Assembly (NCBI GenBank): GCA_003661265.1 | Contig: QMVU01000043.1 | Span: 1-7,747, forward strand | Direction: 5' to 3' | Length of the DNA: 7,747 bases | DNA from: Thermoproteota archaeon | GTDB lineage: Archaea > Korarchaeota > Korarchaeia > Korarchaeales > Korarchaeaceae | In this document: positions 1 to 6,584 of the stretch, piece after piece | Layout: every line of letters begins with the position of its first letter | How positions within the stretch are numbered: the stretch's first letter is position 1 | Position numbers and translations under genes: made by a program | The notes under the pieces: model-generated | The model's input: the letters and a program-made list of their open reading frames with translations, nothing else | The model's database searches: none | What the model was told of the DNA's origin: nothing

Positions 1-2103
1 GTTCTAGAGGTAAAGGATGTGAAGTCCGTCTCCTTACCATCTTCGATAAGCATAACTGTGCCCCAAGGGGAGATAGCTTCTGTCTCTGTGACAGCATCCT
101 CCTCTTGGCCAGAGTATGTGGAGCTGTTCAAGGCATCCAGCTTCCCAGACTGGGTCCAATTCAGCAACGTGACCCTAGCTCCTTACGAGTCCAGACCAGT
201 ATTCTTCACCTTCAACGCAAAGGGAAGGTCTCCAGGTCCCTGGAAGGGGACTATCTACATAGGGGCAATAACAGAGGGAGGTCACTACGAGGAGCACCCG
301 ATCAATGTGACGATGATGGTAAACTCCTCCTCTGGCTCCTCCCAGCCTGGATCCTCTGGGAGCAAGCTCCTAGCTTTCATCCATGTCGTGGAGCTTGACA
401 CCTTGAAGCCCATACCGAACGCCTACATCGTTGTAGACAACTCGATCCCAGGGCAGACCGACGCAAATGGTACTGCGACCTTCCTCCTCCCAGCTGGAAC
501 CCACACGATAAGGATAGCCAAGACTGGATACCAGGACTTCTCCAAGTACTTCGATCTCGCCCAAGACAAGCAGCACTTCACCTTCTATATGCTCAGGCTG
601 ACCCAGCAGAACAGCAGTTCCACGCAACCCCAATCGAATGGATCCATACCTCTGGCATCGGTTCAGCTCATGTGGACGAGGAAGGAGATCGAAGTTGAGA
701 GGGACGAGGAGACCGTGGTGAGGAACATAGTCTTCCCCTCTGGCGGGGTCTGCGAGCTGCAGATGATAGCGGTAGCTGACGAGCCAGTATGGATAATAGC
801 CTCGCAGCCCATGCCCAAGAAGATAGCCTCCCCAGAGTACTCGCAGCACGGGGAGGGCTATGCTGTGATCGAGATAAGGGTAGTCGCCCTAGAAGTAGAG
901 CCTGGAACCTACGAGAAATCCTTCGTCCTCATAGGAGCCAGGAATACGAACATAACCTTCACCCTTGTTGTGAATGTCAGAGCCAGCTCTGGAAACTCTA
1001 ACTCAAGTTCCTACCCCTACGCCTACGGAGAACCAGTAGCTGTCGTAAAGCTAAGCTCTGGAGTGAGCATAGAACCAGGTTTCCACAACGTCGTTGAGCA
1101 TGAGATAATAACGGTAGACGTTCCAAACAGCCCCAATCTAATCATCGCTACGACTGGTCAGATAGCCCCACACTCCTCTCCCGTCATATTGGGACCTAGG
1201 AAGATAATGGAGTTCATGATAAACGGGGACTGCACATTAACCATCAAATGGCGGGAAACAAGCTACAACCTCCAAACTGGACAGCTCGAGGTTCGCAACA
1301 GCACATCCTACCAAGGCTTCGGAACTTATCAGTTCAAGGTTAGCAGGGAGGTCCAGAAGCGTGCAAAGTGGAAGATAAAGGTGAAGTTCGAAAAAGCGGT
1401 GTACTACGCTGGAGAGATCATCGAATTCAAAGCCGTGAACAAGACTGGAACACTCGAGCTTGACTGGAACGGGGAAATGAAGCTGATCCCGGTCGGAAGG
1501 CAGGAAGCCGAGGAGACAAACATAACCCTCCCCATTCCAATCCCAAGGCTAGAGCCCATAGAGGTGGACTTTGACAACGATGGGGAGGCGACGAAGCAGA
1601 TCTTGGCCGCTGGGGTCTACAAAGTAGTTCCTCCGACGGGCATACCATTCGAATCGAGCTTTCCAATGATAACAGTTCTTCCCAGGGTTCTAGATCCATA
1701 CGAAATAGACTACAAGGTTCACTTGGATGAGAAGACGTTCATCCCAGCGACCAAGGGCGTACGCATAAGATACGCAATACTGGAGGAGGGAAGGGTTGAG
1801 GACTTTGAGTACGACGAGAAGGGCGTTAGCTTCATCATAAGGGGAGTCAGGGACATAAACATAACAGTCGTAGGCATTCTGGGAGCGCCGAAGGGAAACG
1901 TCCCGGCTGGAACCGATGTTGTCTATTCAATTTTGATAGAAAAGGAGCTTATAGGAAGGCCTTGGCGCTGGATCTTATGGCATAGAGTGGCTCCTTTTGC
2001 AATCCTTTTGGGAGTCATCGGTTTTGCGATTTACACCTTTGCTACCGAAGGCGCTCCCTTCAGGAGGAGAATACCGAGCTTTAGGAGGTCGAGAGGATCA
2101 TGA
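1..2103 (+). CDS. Modular surface glycoprotein with C-terminal membrane anchor (5' partial)
   Basis: The reading frame is open to the first base, so the true start is probably upstream; a GTG at 19 is only the first in-frame start codon visible and has no clear ribosome binding site. Counting from that GTG, the protein looks like beads on a string. Residues 1-101 form a beta-rich Ig-like module, 102-115 a Ser/Gly linker, and 116-195 a module resembling carboxypeptidase-regulatory or PEGA folds (DANGTATFLLPAGTHTI, KTGYQD). An Asn/Ser/Gln linker (196-209) leads to a second Ig-like module (210-322), a third linker (323-337), and further beta-rich sequence to about 640. One membrane helix lies at about 657-675, followed by a basic tail (FRRRIPSFRRSRGS). 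About twelve N-X-S/T sequons fit an exported, glycosylated ectodomain with a short cytoplasmic tail. No enzymatic motif is visible. It could be a virion spike, a cell-surface adhesin or the outer part of a transfer apparatus; the sequence does not decide. It overlaps the next gene by ATGA. Confidence 0.85.
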   Translation, partial: VLEVKDVKSVSLPSSISITVPQGEIASVSVTASSSWPEYVELFKASSFPDWVQFSNVTLAPYESRPVFFTFNAKGRSPGPWKGTIYIGAITEGGHYEEHPINVTMMVNSSSGSSQPGSSGSKLLAFIHVVELDTLKPIPNAYIVVDNSIPGQTDANGTATFLLPAGTHTIRIAKTGYQDFSKYFDLAQDKQHFTFYMLRLTQQNSSSTQPQSNGSIPLASVQLMWTRKEIEVERDEETVVRNIVFPSGGVCELQMIAVADEPVWIIASQPMPKKIASPEYSQHGEGYAVIEIRVVALEVEPGTYEKSFVLIGARNTNITFTLVVNVRASSGNSNSSSYPYAYGEPVAVVKLSSGVSIEPGFHNVVEHEIITVDVPNSPNLIIATTGQIAPHSSPVILGPRKIMEFMINGDCTLTIKWRETSYNLQTGQLEVRNSTSYQGFGTYQFKVSREVQKRAKWKIKVKFEKAVYYAGEIIEFKAVNKTGTLELDWNGEMKLIPVGRQEAEETNITLPIPIPRLEPIEVDFDNDGEATKQILAAGVYKVVPPTGIPFESSFPMITVLPRVLDPYEIDYKVHLDEKTFIPATKGVRIRYAILEEGRVEDFEYDEKGVSFIIRGVRDINITVVGILGAPKGNVPAGTDVVYSILIEKELIGRPWRWILWHRVAPFAILLGVIGFAIYTFATEGAPFRRRIPSFRRSRGS
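2083..2089 (+). promoter_or_regulatory. Shine-Dalgarno AGGAGGT for the coiled-coil membrane protein
   Basis: AGGAGGT lies 10 nt before the ATG at 2100, inside the end of the surface protein gene. With the ATGA stop/start overlap it supports coupled translation of the two genes. Confidence 0.65.
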
Positions 2104-3005
2104 TATTCGGTCTTTTGGATATACTCTCGCTTCTCCTCTTATTTGGAGTTATATTTTGGATTATAATTGAGGCCAGGCTTTACGATTACTACACCTTCAC
2201 GATATGCGTTCCAGGATACCCCCAGGTCCCCTACATACGTCTGATTAAGGGGAAGAGAGTTCCCGCTTTGATAATAAATCCAAACCTAAAACCCGTCGGG
2301 GAGGAGAAGGAAGAGGAAAAGGAAGAAAGCGATGATGAAAAAGAGGAGGGAGAGGTATGGAGTGGAGGCTTCACCCTTCTATTCAAGAAGGTAAGAAGTC
2401 CAGATCAAAACCTGAGAAGAAGGTGGAAGCGCATCTACCTTGTTTATCCTCCAGGGACCACACCAGAGGATGTTGGATGGACCCATGTTACGAAGAAGTT
2501 TAGAAGACACCACAACGTCGTCGCCCTCGTAGCACCCTTAATGTCCCCAGATGGGGAGCTTGTCCTTCTACTTGATCCAATCAAGCACGAAGTTCCAGAG
2601 AAAGTTGAGATAAACGTAGATGAGTTCAGGGAGGGTAAGATAAGAAACAGGACTATCAAAGTGCCAGTTGCCCTCTTGGTTGAAAGACTGGCACGAGCGG
2701 AAAGGGAGAGGGCCAGGGCCGAGTACAAGATTGAGAGGCTTAAGGATGACATAGACCGCCTCGACAGGGAAAACAGGAACATGAGCCTTCAGATAATAGC
2801 GGATCAGGTGGAAATAACCAAGCTAAAGACACAGATGAGACTCATGATCCAAGACATGAAGGATCTATGGTCTTTCGTCAGGGAGCACAAGATGTTTAGG
2901 AGGGCTCCCCCAGAGATAAGGGAGCTTGAGCGCAGGATAAAGCAGCTTGAGAAAGAAGCAAGGGAGGGTGAGAAAATTGTTGAACAATTACAACAAGAGA
3001 TCTAA
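2100..3005 (+). CDS. Single-pass membrane protein with acidic linker and long coiled coil
   Basis: I do not recognise a family for this 301-residue protein. It starts with a very short N-terminus and one membrane helix (about residues 4-23, leucine and isoleucine rich), followed by Arg/Lys-containing sequence, so the bulk is probably cytoplasmic. Residues 68-85 are almost entirely Glu/Asp/Lys, a flexible acidic linker. Residues 90-190 alternate short hydrophobic strands and charged turns, a probable small globular domain. From about 190 to 258, and again from 271 to 301, the sequence is a highly charged heptad-type coiled coil. The ATG overlaps the preceding stop as ATGA and has an SD. The architecture would suit a scaffold linking the surface protein above to cytoplasmic partners such as the ATPase encoded downstream; that role is inferred from operon position only. 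Confidence 0.85.
   Translation: MIFGLLDILSLLLLFGVIFWIIIEARLYDYYTFTICVPGYPQVPYIRLIKGKRVPALIINPNLKPVGEEKEEEKEESDDEKEEGEVWSGGFTLLFKKVRSPDQNLRRRWKRIYLVYPPGTTPEDVGWTHVTKKFRRHHNVVALVAPLMSPDGELVLLLDPIKHEVPEKVEINVDEFREGKIRNRTIKVPVALLVERLARAERERARAEYKIERLKDDIDRLDRENRNMSLQIIADQVEITKLKTQMRLMIQDMKDLWSFVREHKMFRRAPPEIRELERRIKQLEKEAREGEKIVEQLQQEI
2967..2971 (+). promoter_or_regulatory. Shine-Dalgarno GGTGA deciding the start of the next gene
   Basis: The GGTGA core sits inside GAGGGTGAG. It precedes adjacent TTG codons at 2977 (gap 5 nt) and 2980 (gap 8 nt). It lies downstream of the first in-frame TTG at 2947, which has no comparable site, and so favours the shorter protein. Confidence 0.55.
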
Positions 3006-3438
3006 ACTGCTGAAAAGTTTGCAGGAGGAGTACGAGAGGATAAGGAACCTCCCAGATATGAATAAGGAGCAGGTCTCAAGCTGGCTCTCTTCAGTTCTTA
3101 CCTTCTCATCGAAGCTTAGCGAGGCCATAGCTCCCTTCAGCTTCTACAGCCCCGAAACGGGAGAGAAGGCTGAAAGGATCAGGCTTGAGTTCAACTTCTT
3201 TTATCTCAGTCTGCAGAGCTTGCTAAAGAGAACCAGAAGGCTGCTTGACGCTGGTAAAGCACGCCTAAAAGATCTAAACAACATACTTGATAGCCTGGAC
3301 TATCTTGTCTCGCTTGCAATCCAGTATCTCCAAGCTGTGGAAAACGATCAGGAAGTGGCCGAGAAAGCAACATGGGCGGAGATAGAGAAAGCCAGAGTAG
3401 CACCCGTAGGGTTTGGGGAGGTGAGCGAAACTGGCTGA
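2977..3438 (+). CDS. Small all-helical (coiled-coil) protein, unknown function
   Basis: The predicted product is about 153 residues if TTG 2977 is used, and 163 if TTG 2947 is used. I chose 2977 because GGTGA lies 5 nt upstream, matching the spacing at other genes here. The start is inside the end of the preceding coiled-coil gene (29-bp overlap). The sequence is almost entirely predicted helix with heptad-like hydrophobic spacing (LLKSLQEEYERIRNL, FFYLSLQSLLKRTRRLL, LDYLVSLAIQYLQAV). There is no signal peptide, membrane segment or catalytic motif, and I recognise no family. It may pair with the coiled coil of the upstream membrane protein or act as an adaptor to the ATPase; both are guesses from position and helix content. 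Confidence 0.75.
   Translation: MLNNYNKRSKLLKSLQEEYERIRNLPDMNKEQVSSWLSSVLTFSSKLSEAIAPFSFYSPETGEKAERIRLEFNFFYLSLQSLLKRTRRLLDAGKARLKDLNNILDSLDYLVSLAIQYLQAVENDQEVAEKATWAEIEKARVAPVGFGEVSETG
3417..3424 (+). promoter_or_regulatory. Strong Shine-Dalgarno GGAGGTGA with no standard start at the usual distance
   Basis: A full GGAGGTGA lies before the 3446 gene, but the nearest in-frame standard start (GTG 3446) is 21 nt away. A CTG at 3431 is in frame at a 6-nt gap and would give the N-terminus (M)AEQEVEEEEF. An in-frame TGA at 3422-3424 excludes any earlier start. Confidence 0.55.
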
Positions 3439-3445
3439 ACAGGAA

Positions 3446-3862
3446 GTGGAGGAAGAGGAATTCACAGTAGGACATGAGGACCTCATAGGAGCAGCGTACA
3501 ATGTGTATCTAGCTAATCCTTATGTGGAGTACAGGCTCGGAAGGCTCTTCGATCTCTGCGTTACGCTTTGGAAAGTGGGAGTTATAAACGATCAGGAGGT
3601 GGTTGAGATCCTTTCCCTTAGAAACGGGGCAATTTGCTGGATGAACTCCCCAGGACGAGGCAAGTGGATCAAGCTTGAGGAATACCTAACGAAGATAGAT
3701 GTACTTCTGCTCAATTTTCTGGCACGTCTACCGATGAGGGTATTCCGCTATGCAATAGAGAAGCAAGAGGAGAAGGAAACTCTCCCAATTGTCGACTTGA
3801 TGAAAGCTCTGAGCAAGAAGCGTGAGGGAGGTGAGGAGAATGGAAGCGAGCGAAGAGTATAG
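3446..3862 (+). CDS. Small helical protein, unknown function
   Basis: I do not recognise this 138-residue protein. It opens with an acidic run (EEEEF), continues with amphipathic helices (AAYNVYLANPYVEYRLGRLF, VLLLNFLARLPMRVFRYAIE; no obvious membrane span) and ends in a charged tail (KKREGGEENGSERRV). GTG 3446 is the first standard start codon in frame. The strong ribosome binding site at 3417-3424 would instead place the start at a CTG at 3431, adding five residues and overlapping the preceding gene by 8 bp, which would match the overlap pattern of this operon. The 3' end overlaps the ATPase gene by 23 bp. This tight linkage suggests it works with the ATPase, perhaps as an adaptor or subunit, but no motif proves it. 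Confidence 0.72.
   Translation: MEEEEFTVGHEDLIGAAYNVYLANPYVEYRLGRLFDLCVTLWKVGVINDQEVVEILSLRNGAICWMNSPGRGKWIKLEEYLTKIDVLLLNFLARLPMRVFRYAIEKQEEKETLPIVDLMKALSKKREGGEENGSERRV
3827..3834 (+). promoter_or_regulatory. Shine-Dalgarno GGAGGTGA fixing the ATPase start
   Basis: GGAGGTGA ends 5 nt before ATG 3840. It lies downstream of the earlier in-frame GTG at 3822, so the ATG is the likely start and the protein is six residues shorter than the longest reading. Confidence 0.7.
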
Positions 3863-5567
3863 CGACTTTCTTAAGGAATTCCTGATGGAGAGCACCGAGG
3901 TCAAAGCTTGGATAGGACCTAGAGGTTCAAGGAAAACGTGGTCCTCCCAGAGGATAGATGAGATAGCTGTCGAGGAGTACAATAAACACATCCTGCTTGT
4001 GGATGTAAAGGGAGATGACGAAACCCTCCACCTTCCAGCTCCGAAAGAAGTGGGAGGCAGGCTTACAAAACAATATCGCCTTCTCAAGGACTATGGTCTG
4101 GAGCCGAAAGGTTGGAAGGTGAAGTACCTCACGTTCAACTTCCCTCCAGGACTCCAGAGCATCCCAGCCACGTTTGAGCTTGCTTCCTTAACTCCCAGGA
4201 TGATATCTTTCGAGCACTTCAAGTACATGGGAGGCTTCCTCTCAGATACCGAGTCCAGAATGCTCTTCGACGCTTTCTACGATGCTGGTGGCCAAAAAGC
4301 CAGCGTGAAGGACATAATAGTCTCGCTTCTGAGGGAGAACAGGAAAGTGCCTCCTCGCCTCTTGGCTTTGCTTACCTCTGGCCTCTTCAGAGATCCAGGA
4401 AAAAGTCCCCTAGAACCAGAGAAGCTCATAGACATAATTCGCAAGCACGACTTCACCGTGCTGAGCATAGCCTACTTCTCTGGTGCTGAGAACATAGGTC
4501 GATTCTGCCTCTTCGTTACGCTAAGCAATTTGCTCGGGTATATGAGGGATGTGGGCTTTCCGCTCCAAATAATAATCCATCTTCGGGAACTAACAGCGAT
4601 AGCTCCAAAGCAGTGGATATACGGCAATATATGGCATCTACACAGACTCATCGTTGACTTCGTTAACATCCTAAGGCAGGCTAGAACTGCAACTGGCACG
4701 CTGATCGTTGAGACTCAAGCAGCGTGGTACATCCCCACAGCCCTTTTATTCAATATGCCAGCGGCATTCGTCTCCCCTCTCTCGTTACTGGATGAGGAGG
4801 AACTTAAGACGATAAGGAAGCACTTCAGGGCGTCGCTGGATGACGAGATAAAGAACAAAATAGAGAACCTGATAAGGGCAGTGAAGCTCAGCAAGACGCT
4901 AAGCAAGGACGACCTCAAGGGCAAGTGGTTCTTCTTAACGAAGGGAGGATTCAGGGCGTGGATTCCACCCTTACCTCCTCCAGTCAGCGCAAGGATTCCC
5001 GAGATAACAAGGGAGAAAGAGGCCCTTGCTTGGGATAGATGGCTCAAGGACAATGTTCCCAGGGTGGACATAAGCGACCTGAGGGACGAGGCCATAAGGG
5101 CCTACCGCTACTGGAAGGCTTTAGCCAGAAGCAAGAAGCTGGATAGGGTGAAGGGTCTCGAGGGTCTGATTCCCGTTGTTGAGCTTCCTCTACCAAGCAA
5201 GAGCGATCTGAAAAACGCCCCAAAGTACCTGGCTGCTTTGGCTTGTGTAATTGCACTCGAGCTAGATGGTGTGAAGGAAGAGACATTCATCATTACTGGG
5301 CACAAGATAAGGAGCAAGGCTCGAGCTTGGTATGGAGACGCAGCCAGGTGGCTCCTTAGGGATGAAAGCCTGAACAGCCTGAGACCTTCTGGTCAATCAA
5401 GGGCACGGATAATGGCGGAGATGATGGGATTAAGGCTCGTAAAGACAAGTTTAGGCAAACCAGCTATCGCAGTTTCAGTCCCACGCTTCAAGCAGGCGTG
5501 GGAAAGATGCAAAGACGTGTTGATTTCCAAGGCAGAGTTGGGCGAGGTGATGCGCCTTGAGGCGTAA
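3840..5567 (+). CDS. HerA/FtsK-superfamily (VirD4/TraG-like) ATPase with altered Walker motifs
   Basis: This 575-residue protein probably acts as a DNA-pumping motor or coupling protein at the membrane. Seen directly: a P-loop-like GPRGSRKT at residues 26-33; a strand ILLVDVKGDDE at 51-61, matching the D-x-K-G-D/E element after the P-loop in VirD4/TraG coupling proteins; a segment at about 205-256 (TVLSIAYFSGAE ... LLGYMR ... LQIIIHLRELTAIAP) that follows the HerA pattern leading into Walker B; and at 277-293 an R-x-x-R-x-x-x-G-x-x-hhh-x-x-Q pattern (ILRQARTATGTLIVETQ) typical of the arginine and glutamine sensors of this superfamily. Two key positions deviate. The Gly before the P-loop Lys is Arg31, and the Walker B Asp appears to be Arg249, with Glu250 kept. 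The C-terminal third (about 400-575) is helical and basic, ends in a possible winged-helix-like segment, and has no clear family. There is no membrane helix, so membrane contact would come from partners in the operon. Start chosen from the SD at 3827-3834. Alternatives are a packaging ATPase or an inactive ATPase-like subunit. Confidence 0.78.
   Translation: MEASEEYSDFLKEFLMESTEVKAWIGPRGSRKTWSSQRIDEIAVEEYNKHILLVDVKGDDETLHLPAPKEVGGRLTKQYRLLKDYGLEPKGWKVKYLTFNFPPGLQSIPATFELASLTPRMISFEHFKYMGGFLSDTESRMLFDAFYDAGGQKASVKDIIVSLLRENRKVPPRLLALLTSGLFRDPGKSPLEPEKLIDIIRKHDFTVLSIAYFSGAENIGRFCLFVTLSNLLGYMRDVGFPLQIIIHLRELTAIAPKQWIYGNIWHLHRLIVDFVNILRQARTATGTLIVETQAAWYIPTALLFNMPAAFVSPLSLLDEEELKTIRKHFRASLDDEIKNKIENLIRAVKLSKTLSKDDLKGKWFFLTKGGFRAWIPPLPPPVSARIPEITREKEALAWDRWLKDNVPRVDISDLRDEAIRAYRYWKALARSKKLDRVKGLEGLIPVVELPLPSKSDLKNAPKYLAALACVIALELDGVKEETFIITGHKIRSKARAWYGDAARWLLRDESLNSLRPSGQSRARIMAEMMGLRLVKTSLGKPAIAVSVPRFKQAWERCKDVLISKAELGEVMRLEA
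5544..5550 (+). promoter_or_regulatory. Shine-Dalgarno GAGGTGA for the first nuclease gene
   Basis: GAGGTGA lies within the last codons of the ATPase gene, 6 nt before TTG 5557. It is the main evidence for the TTG start rather than the later in-frame ATGs at 5710 or 5773. Confidence 0.6.
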
Positions 5568-6132
5568 ATCCGCCCTTCCTGTTTCTTTCTCTCTTTCCGC
5601 CCTTTCCCGAGATTCCGAATATTTGTGTGTTAGTGGCGAGATTGCGTCGCAATTTTGCACGGACGCAATCACCACAGAGGATCCATTCTCAATACTGAGA
5701 CCAGGTGAAATGTTACTATCCGAGACTGAACGGGCTAGTTTCGGAAAAGTTTCACCCTCGGTCCTGAATCGCATGGGTAGGCGCATAGAGGAGACAGCTC
5801 TCATCGCCTTGAGGCTCCTCCTCCCAGAAGGCGTGAAAGCTGAGAAGGAAGAGTTCCTTCATAGTCCTTATGACATAATCCTCATCTCAGATGGAAAAGA
5901 AGCCTACATCGAGGTCAAGATGGCTTTAAGTAAGAGTGCTCTAGCGAAGAGAGTTGCGAATGCATTTAGGAGACCTCATCCAGAGCCGTTTGCTGTTTTG
6001 GCTACCGTGGGCTACTTCGACGACCCTCTCGAGTATGCTAAGGCTGCGAAGCTTTACCTCTCTCCCTCTAACTCGTTCCGTTTGAATGAACGCAATTTAC
6101 GCTCGTTTTTGAGGAGGTGTGGTATGATTTGA
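5557..6132 (+). CDS. PD-(D/E)XK-superfamily nuclease (restriction-endonuclease-like fold)
   Basis: The protein has 191 residues from TTG 5557. The nuclease core occupies about residues 72-155: a helix with Glu78/Glu79 (MGRRIEETALIAL), then YDIILISDGKEAYIEVKMAL giving Asp106 and the Glu119-x-Lys121 pair. These form the metal-binding and catalytic set of the Mrr/Hjc-like fold. The next helix (SKSALAKRVANAF) and strand (FAVLATV) complete the core. Members of this superfamily cut or process DNA; substrate and specificity cannot be read from the sequence. The first ~65 residues are Ser-rich, of unknown fold, and coded with unusual codons (TCC, CTT, CGT, CGA). The true start could therefore be the ATG at 5710 or 5773, although neither has a well-placed SD. 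The gene overlaps the ATPase by 11 bp and the next gene by 4 bp (TTGA). The catalytic spacing resembles that of the nuclease domain at 6581-7357. Confidence 0.78.
   Translation: MRRKSALPVSFSLSALSRDSEYLCVSGEIASQFCTDAITTEDPFSILRPGEMLLSETERASFGKVSPSVLNRMGRRIEETALIALRLLLPEGVKAEKEEFLHSPYDIILISDGKEAYIEVKMALSKSALAKRVANAFRRPHPEPFAVLATVGYFDDPLEYAKAAKLYLSPSNSFRLNERNLRSFLRRCGMI
5640..5670 (+). repeat. Inverted repeat GATTGCGT ... ACGCAATC with a nested 13-bp palindrome
   Basis: GATTGCGT at 5640-5647 is matched by ACGCAATC at 5663-5670. The left arm also forms a tighter palindrome, ATTGCG-T-CGCAAT, at 5641-5653. So one ATTGCG and two CGCAAT half-sites lie within 31 bp. The cluster is inside the unusually coded 5' part of the nuclease gene and could be a protein-binding site, an RNA structure or chance. 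Confidence 0.4.
6111..6119 (+). promoter_or_regulatory. Shine-Dalgarno GAGGAGGTG deciding a TTG start
   Basis: GAGGAGGTG overlaps the in-frame GTG at 6117, which therefore cannot be its start. It lies 9 nt before TTG 6129, whose first bases overlap the preceding stop as TTGA. Confidence 0.6.
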
Positions 6133-6584
6133 GGGCTAAGGCCCCCTATCTCCTCTTCTTTCTATTGCTCTCATTACAGCTCGTCCCAGCCAGCGCTGGG
6201 AACGAAACGAATTCAACACTGCCCTCTCCAATAGAGAAAACGAAGGGCTATTGGTACGAGTTCAAACAGGCCTTCAACACGACAGCAGCTTGGTATAGCC
6301 TGCACAACATAGCCCATGGAACGATAATAGTGCTCATGGGCATGCGCGACTTCCTAAGCATAGTCTTCGATGCAATATTCTACGCTAAAACTGGAAGGCG
6401 CATGAGCCCGGAGGCTCGTACTTTTCTCGCAAGCGCCATAAGCTTTGGAATACTCTGGTTCCTCTACCTCCGCCACCTGGAGGAGTTCCCCTTCTTCAAG
6501 CAGATAGCCCTCTTCCTTATTCTGCTCTTCCTCTACTACCTCCCGGATCTGATTCCAAAATTGGTGGAGGCGATGGCTAAATGA
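6129..6584 (+). CDS. Small exported membrane protein with signal peptide
   Basis: I recognise no family for this 151-residue protein. I placed the start at TTG 6129 because of the SD at 6111-6119 and because the result is a textbook signal sequence: MRAK n-region, hydrophobic core YLLFFLLLSLQL, and VPASA before a probable cleavage near residue 23. The mature N-terminus carries sequons NET and NST, with another (NTT) at about residue 50, so this part is probably outside the cell. A moderately hydrophobic segment spans about 64-86. Two clear membrane helices follow at about 99-114 and 122-141, ending in a short Lys-containing tail. It sits between the two nuclease genes with 4-bp overlaps on both sides (TTGA and ATGA). 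It could be a membrane pore or anchor component of the same apparatus; nothing in the sequence shows a catalytic role. Confidence 0.78.
   Translation: MRAKAPYLLFFLLLSLQLVPASAGNETNSTLPSPIEKTKGYWYEFKQAFNTTAAWYSLHNIAHGTIIVLMGMRDFLSIVFDAIFYAKTGRRMSPEARTFLASAISFGILWFLYLRHLEEFPFFKQIALFLILLFLYYLPDLIPKLVEAMAK

Noticed and set aside
370..849. 159-codon open frame on the minus strand
   Set aside because: It is a shadow of the surface protein gene: the product has low-complexity, unlikely composition, no ribosome binding site, and the plus-strand frame has coherent modules, linkers and sequons.
2281..2360. Purine-rich GAGGAGAAGGAAGAGG tract as a possible ribosome binding site cluster or repeat
   Set aside because: It encodes the Glu/Lys acidic linker of the membrane protein, and no start codon with a sensible frame follows it.
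4715..5095. 126-codon open frame on the minus strand
   Set aside because: It lies opposite the ATPase gene, is rich in Ser/Leu as expected from an antisense reading of charged helices, and lacks an SD-linked start.
5479..5503. Perfect 8-bp inverted repeat TCCCACGC / GCGTGGGA with a 9-nt spacer
   Set aside because: It lies well inside the ATPase coding sequence, in a continuous reading frame, with no T tract or start site nearby. One such repeat in several kilobases can occur by chance.
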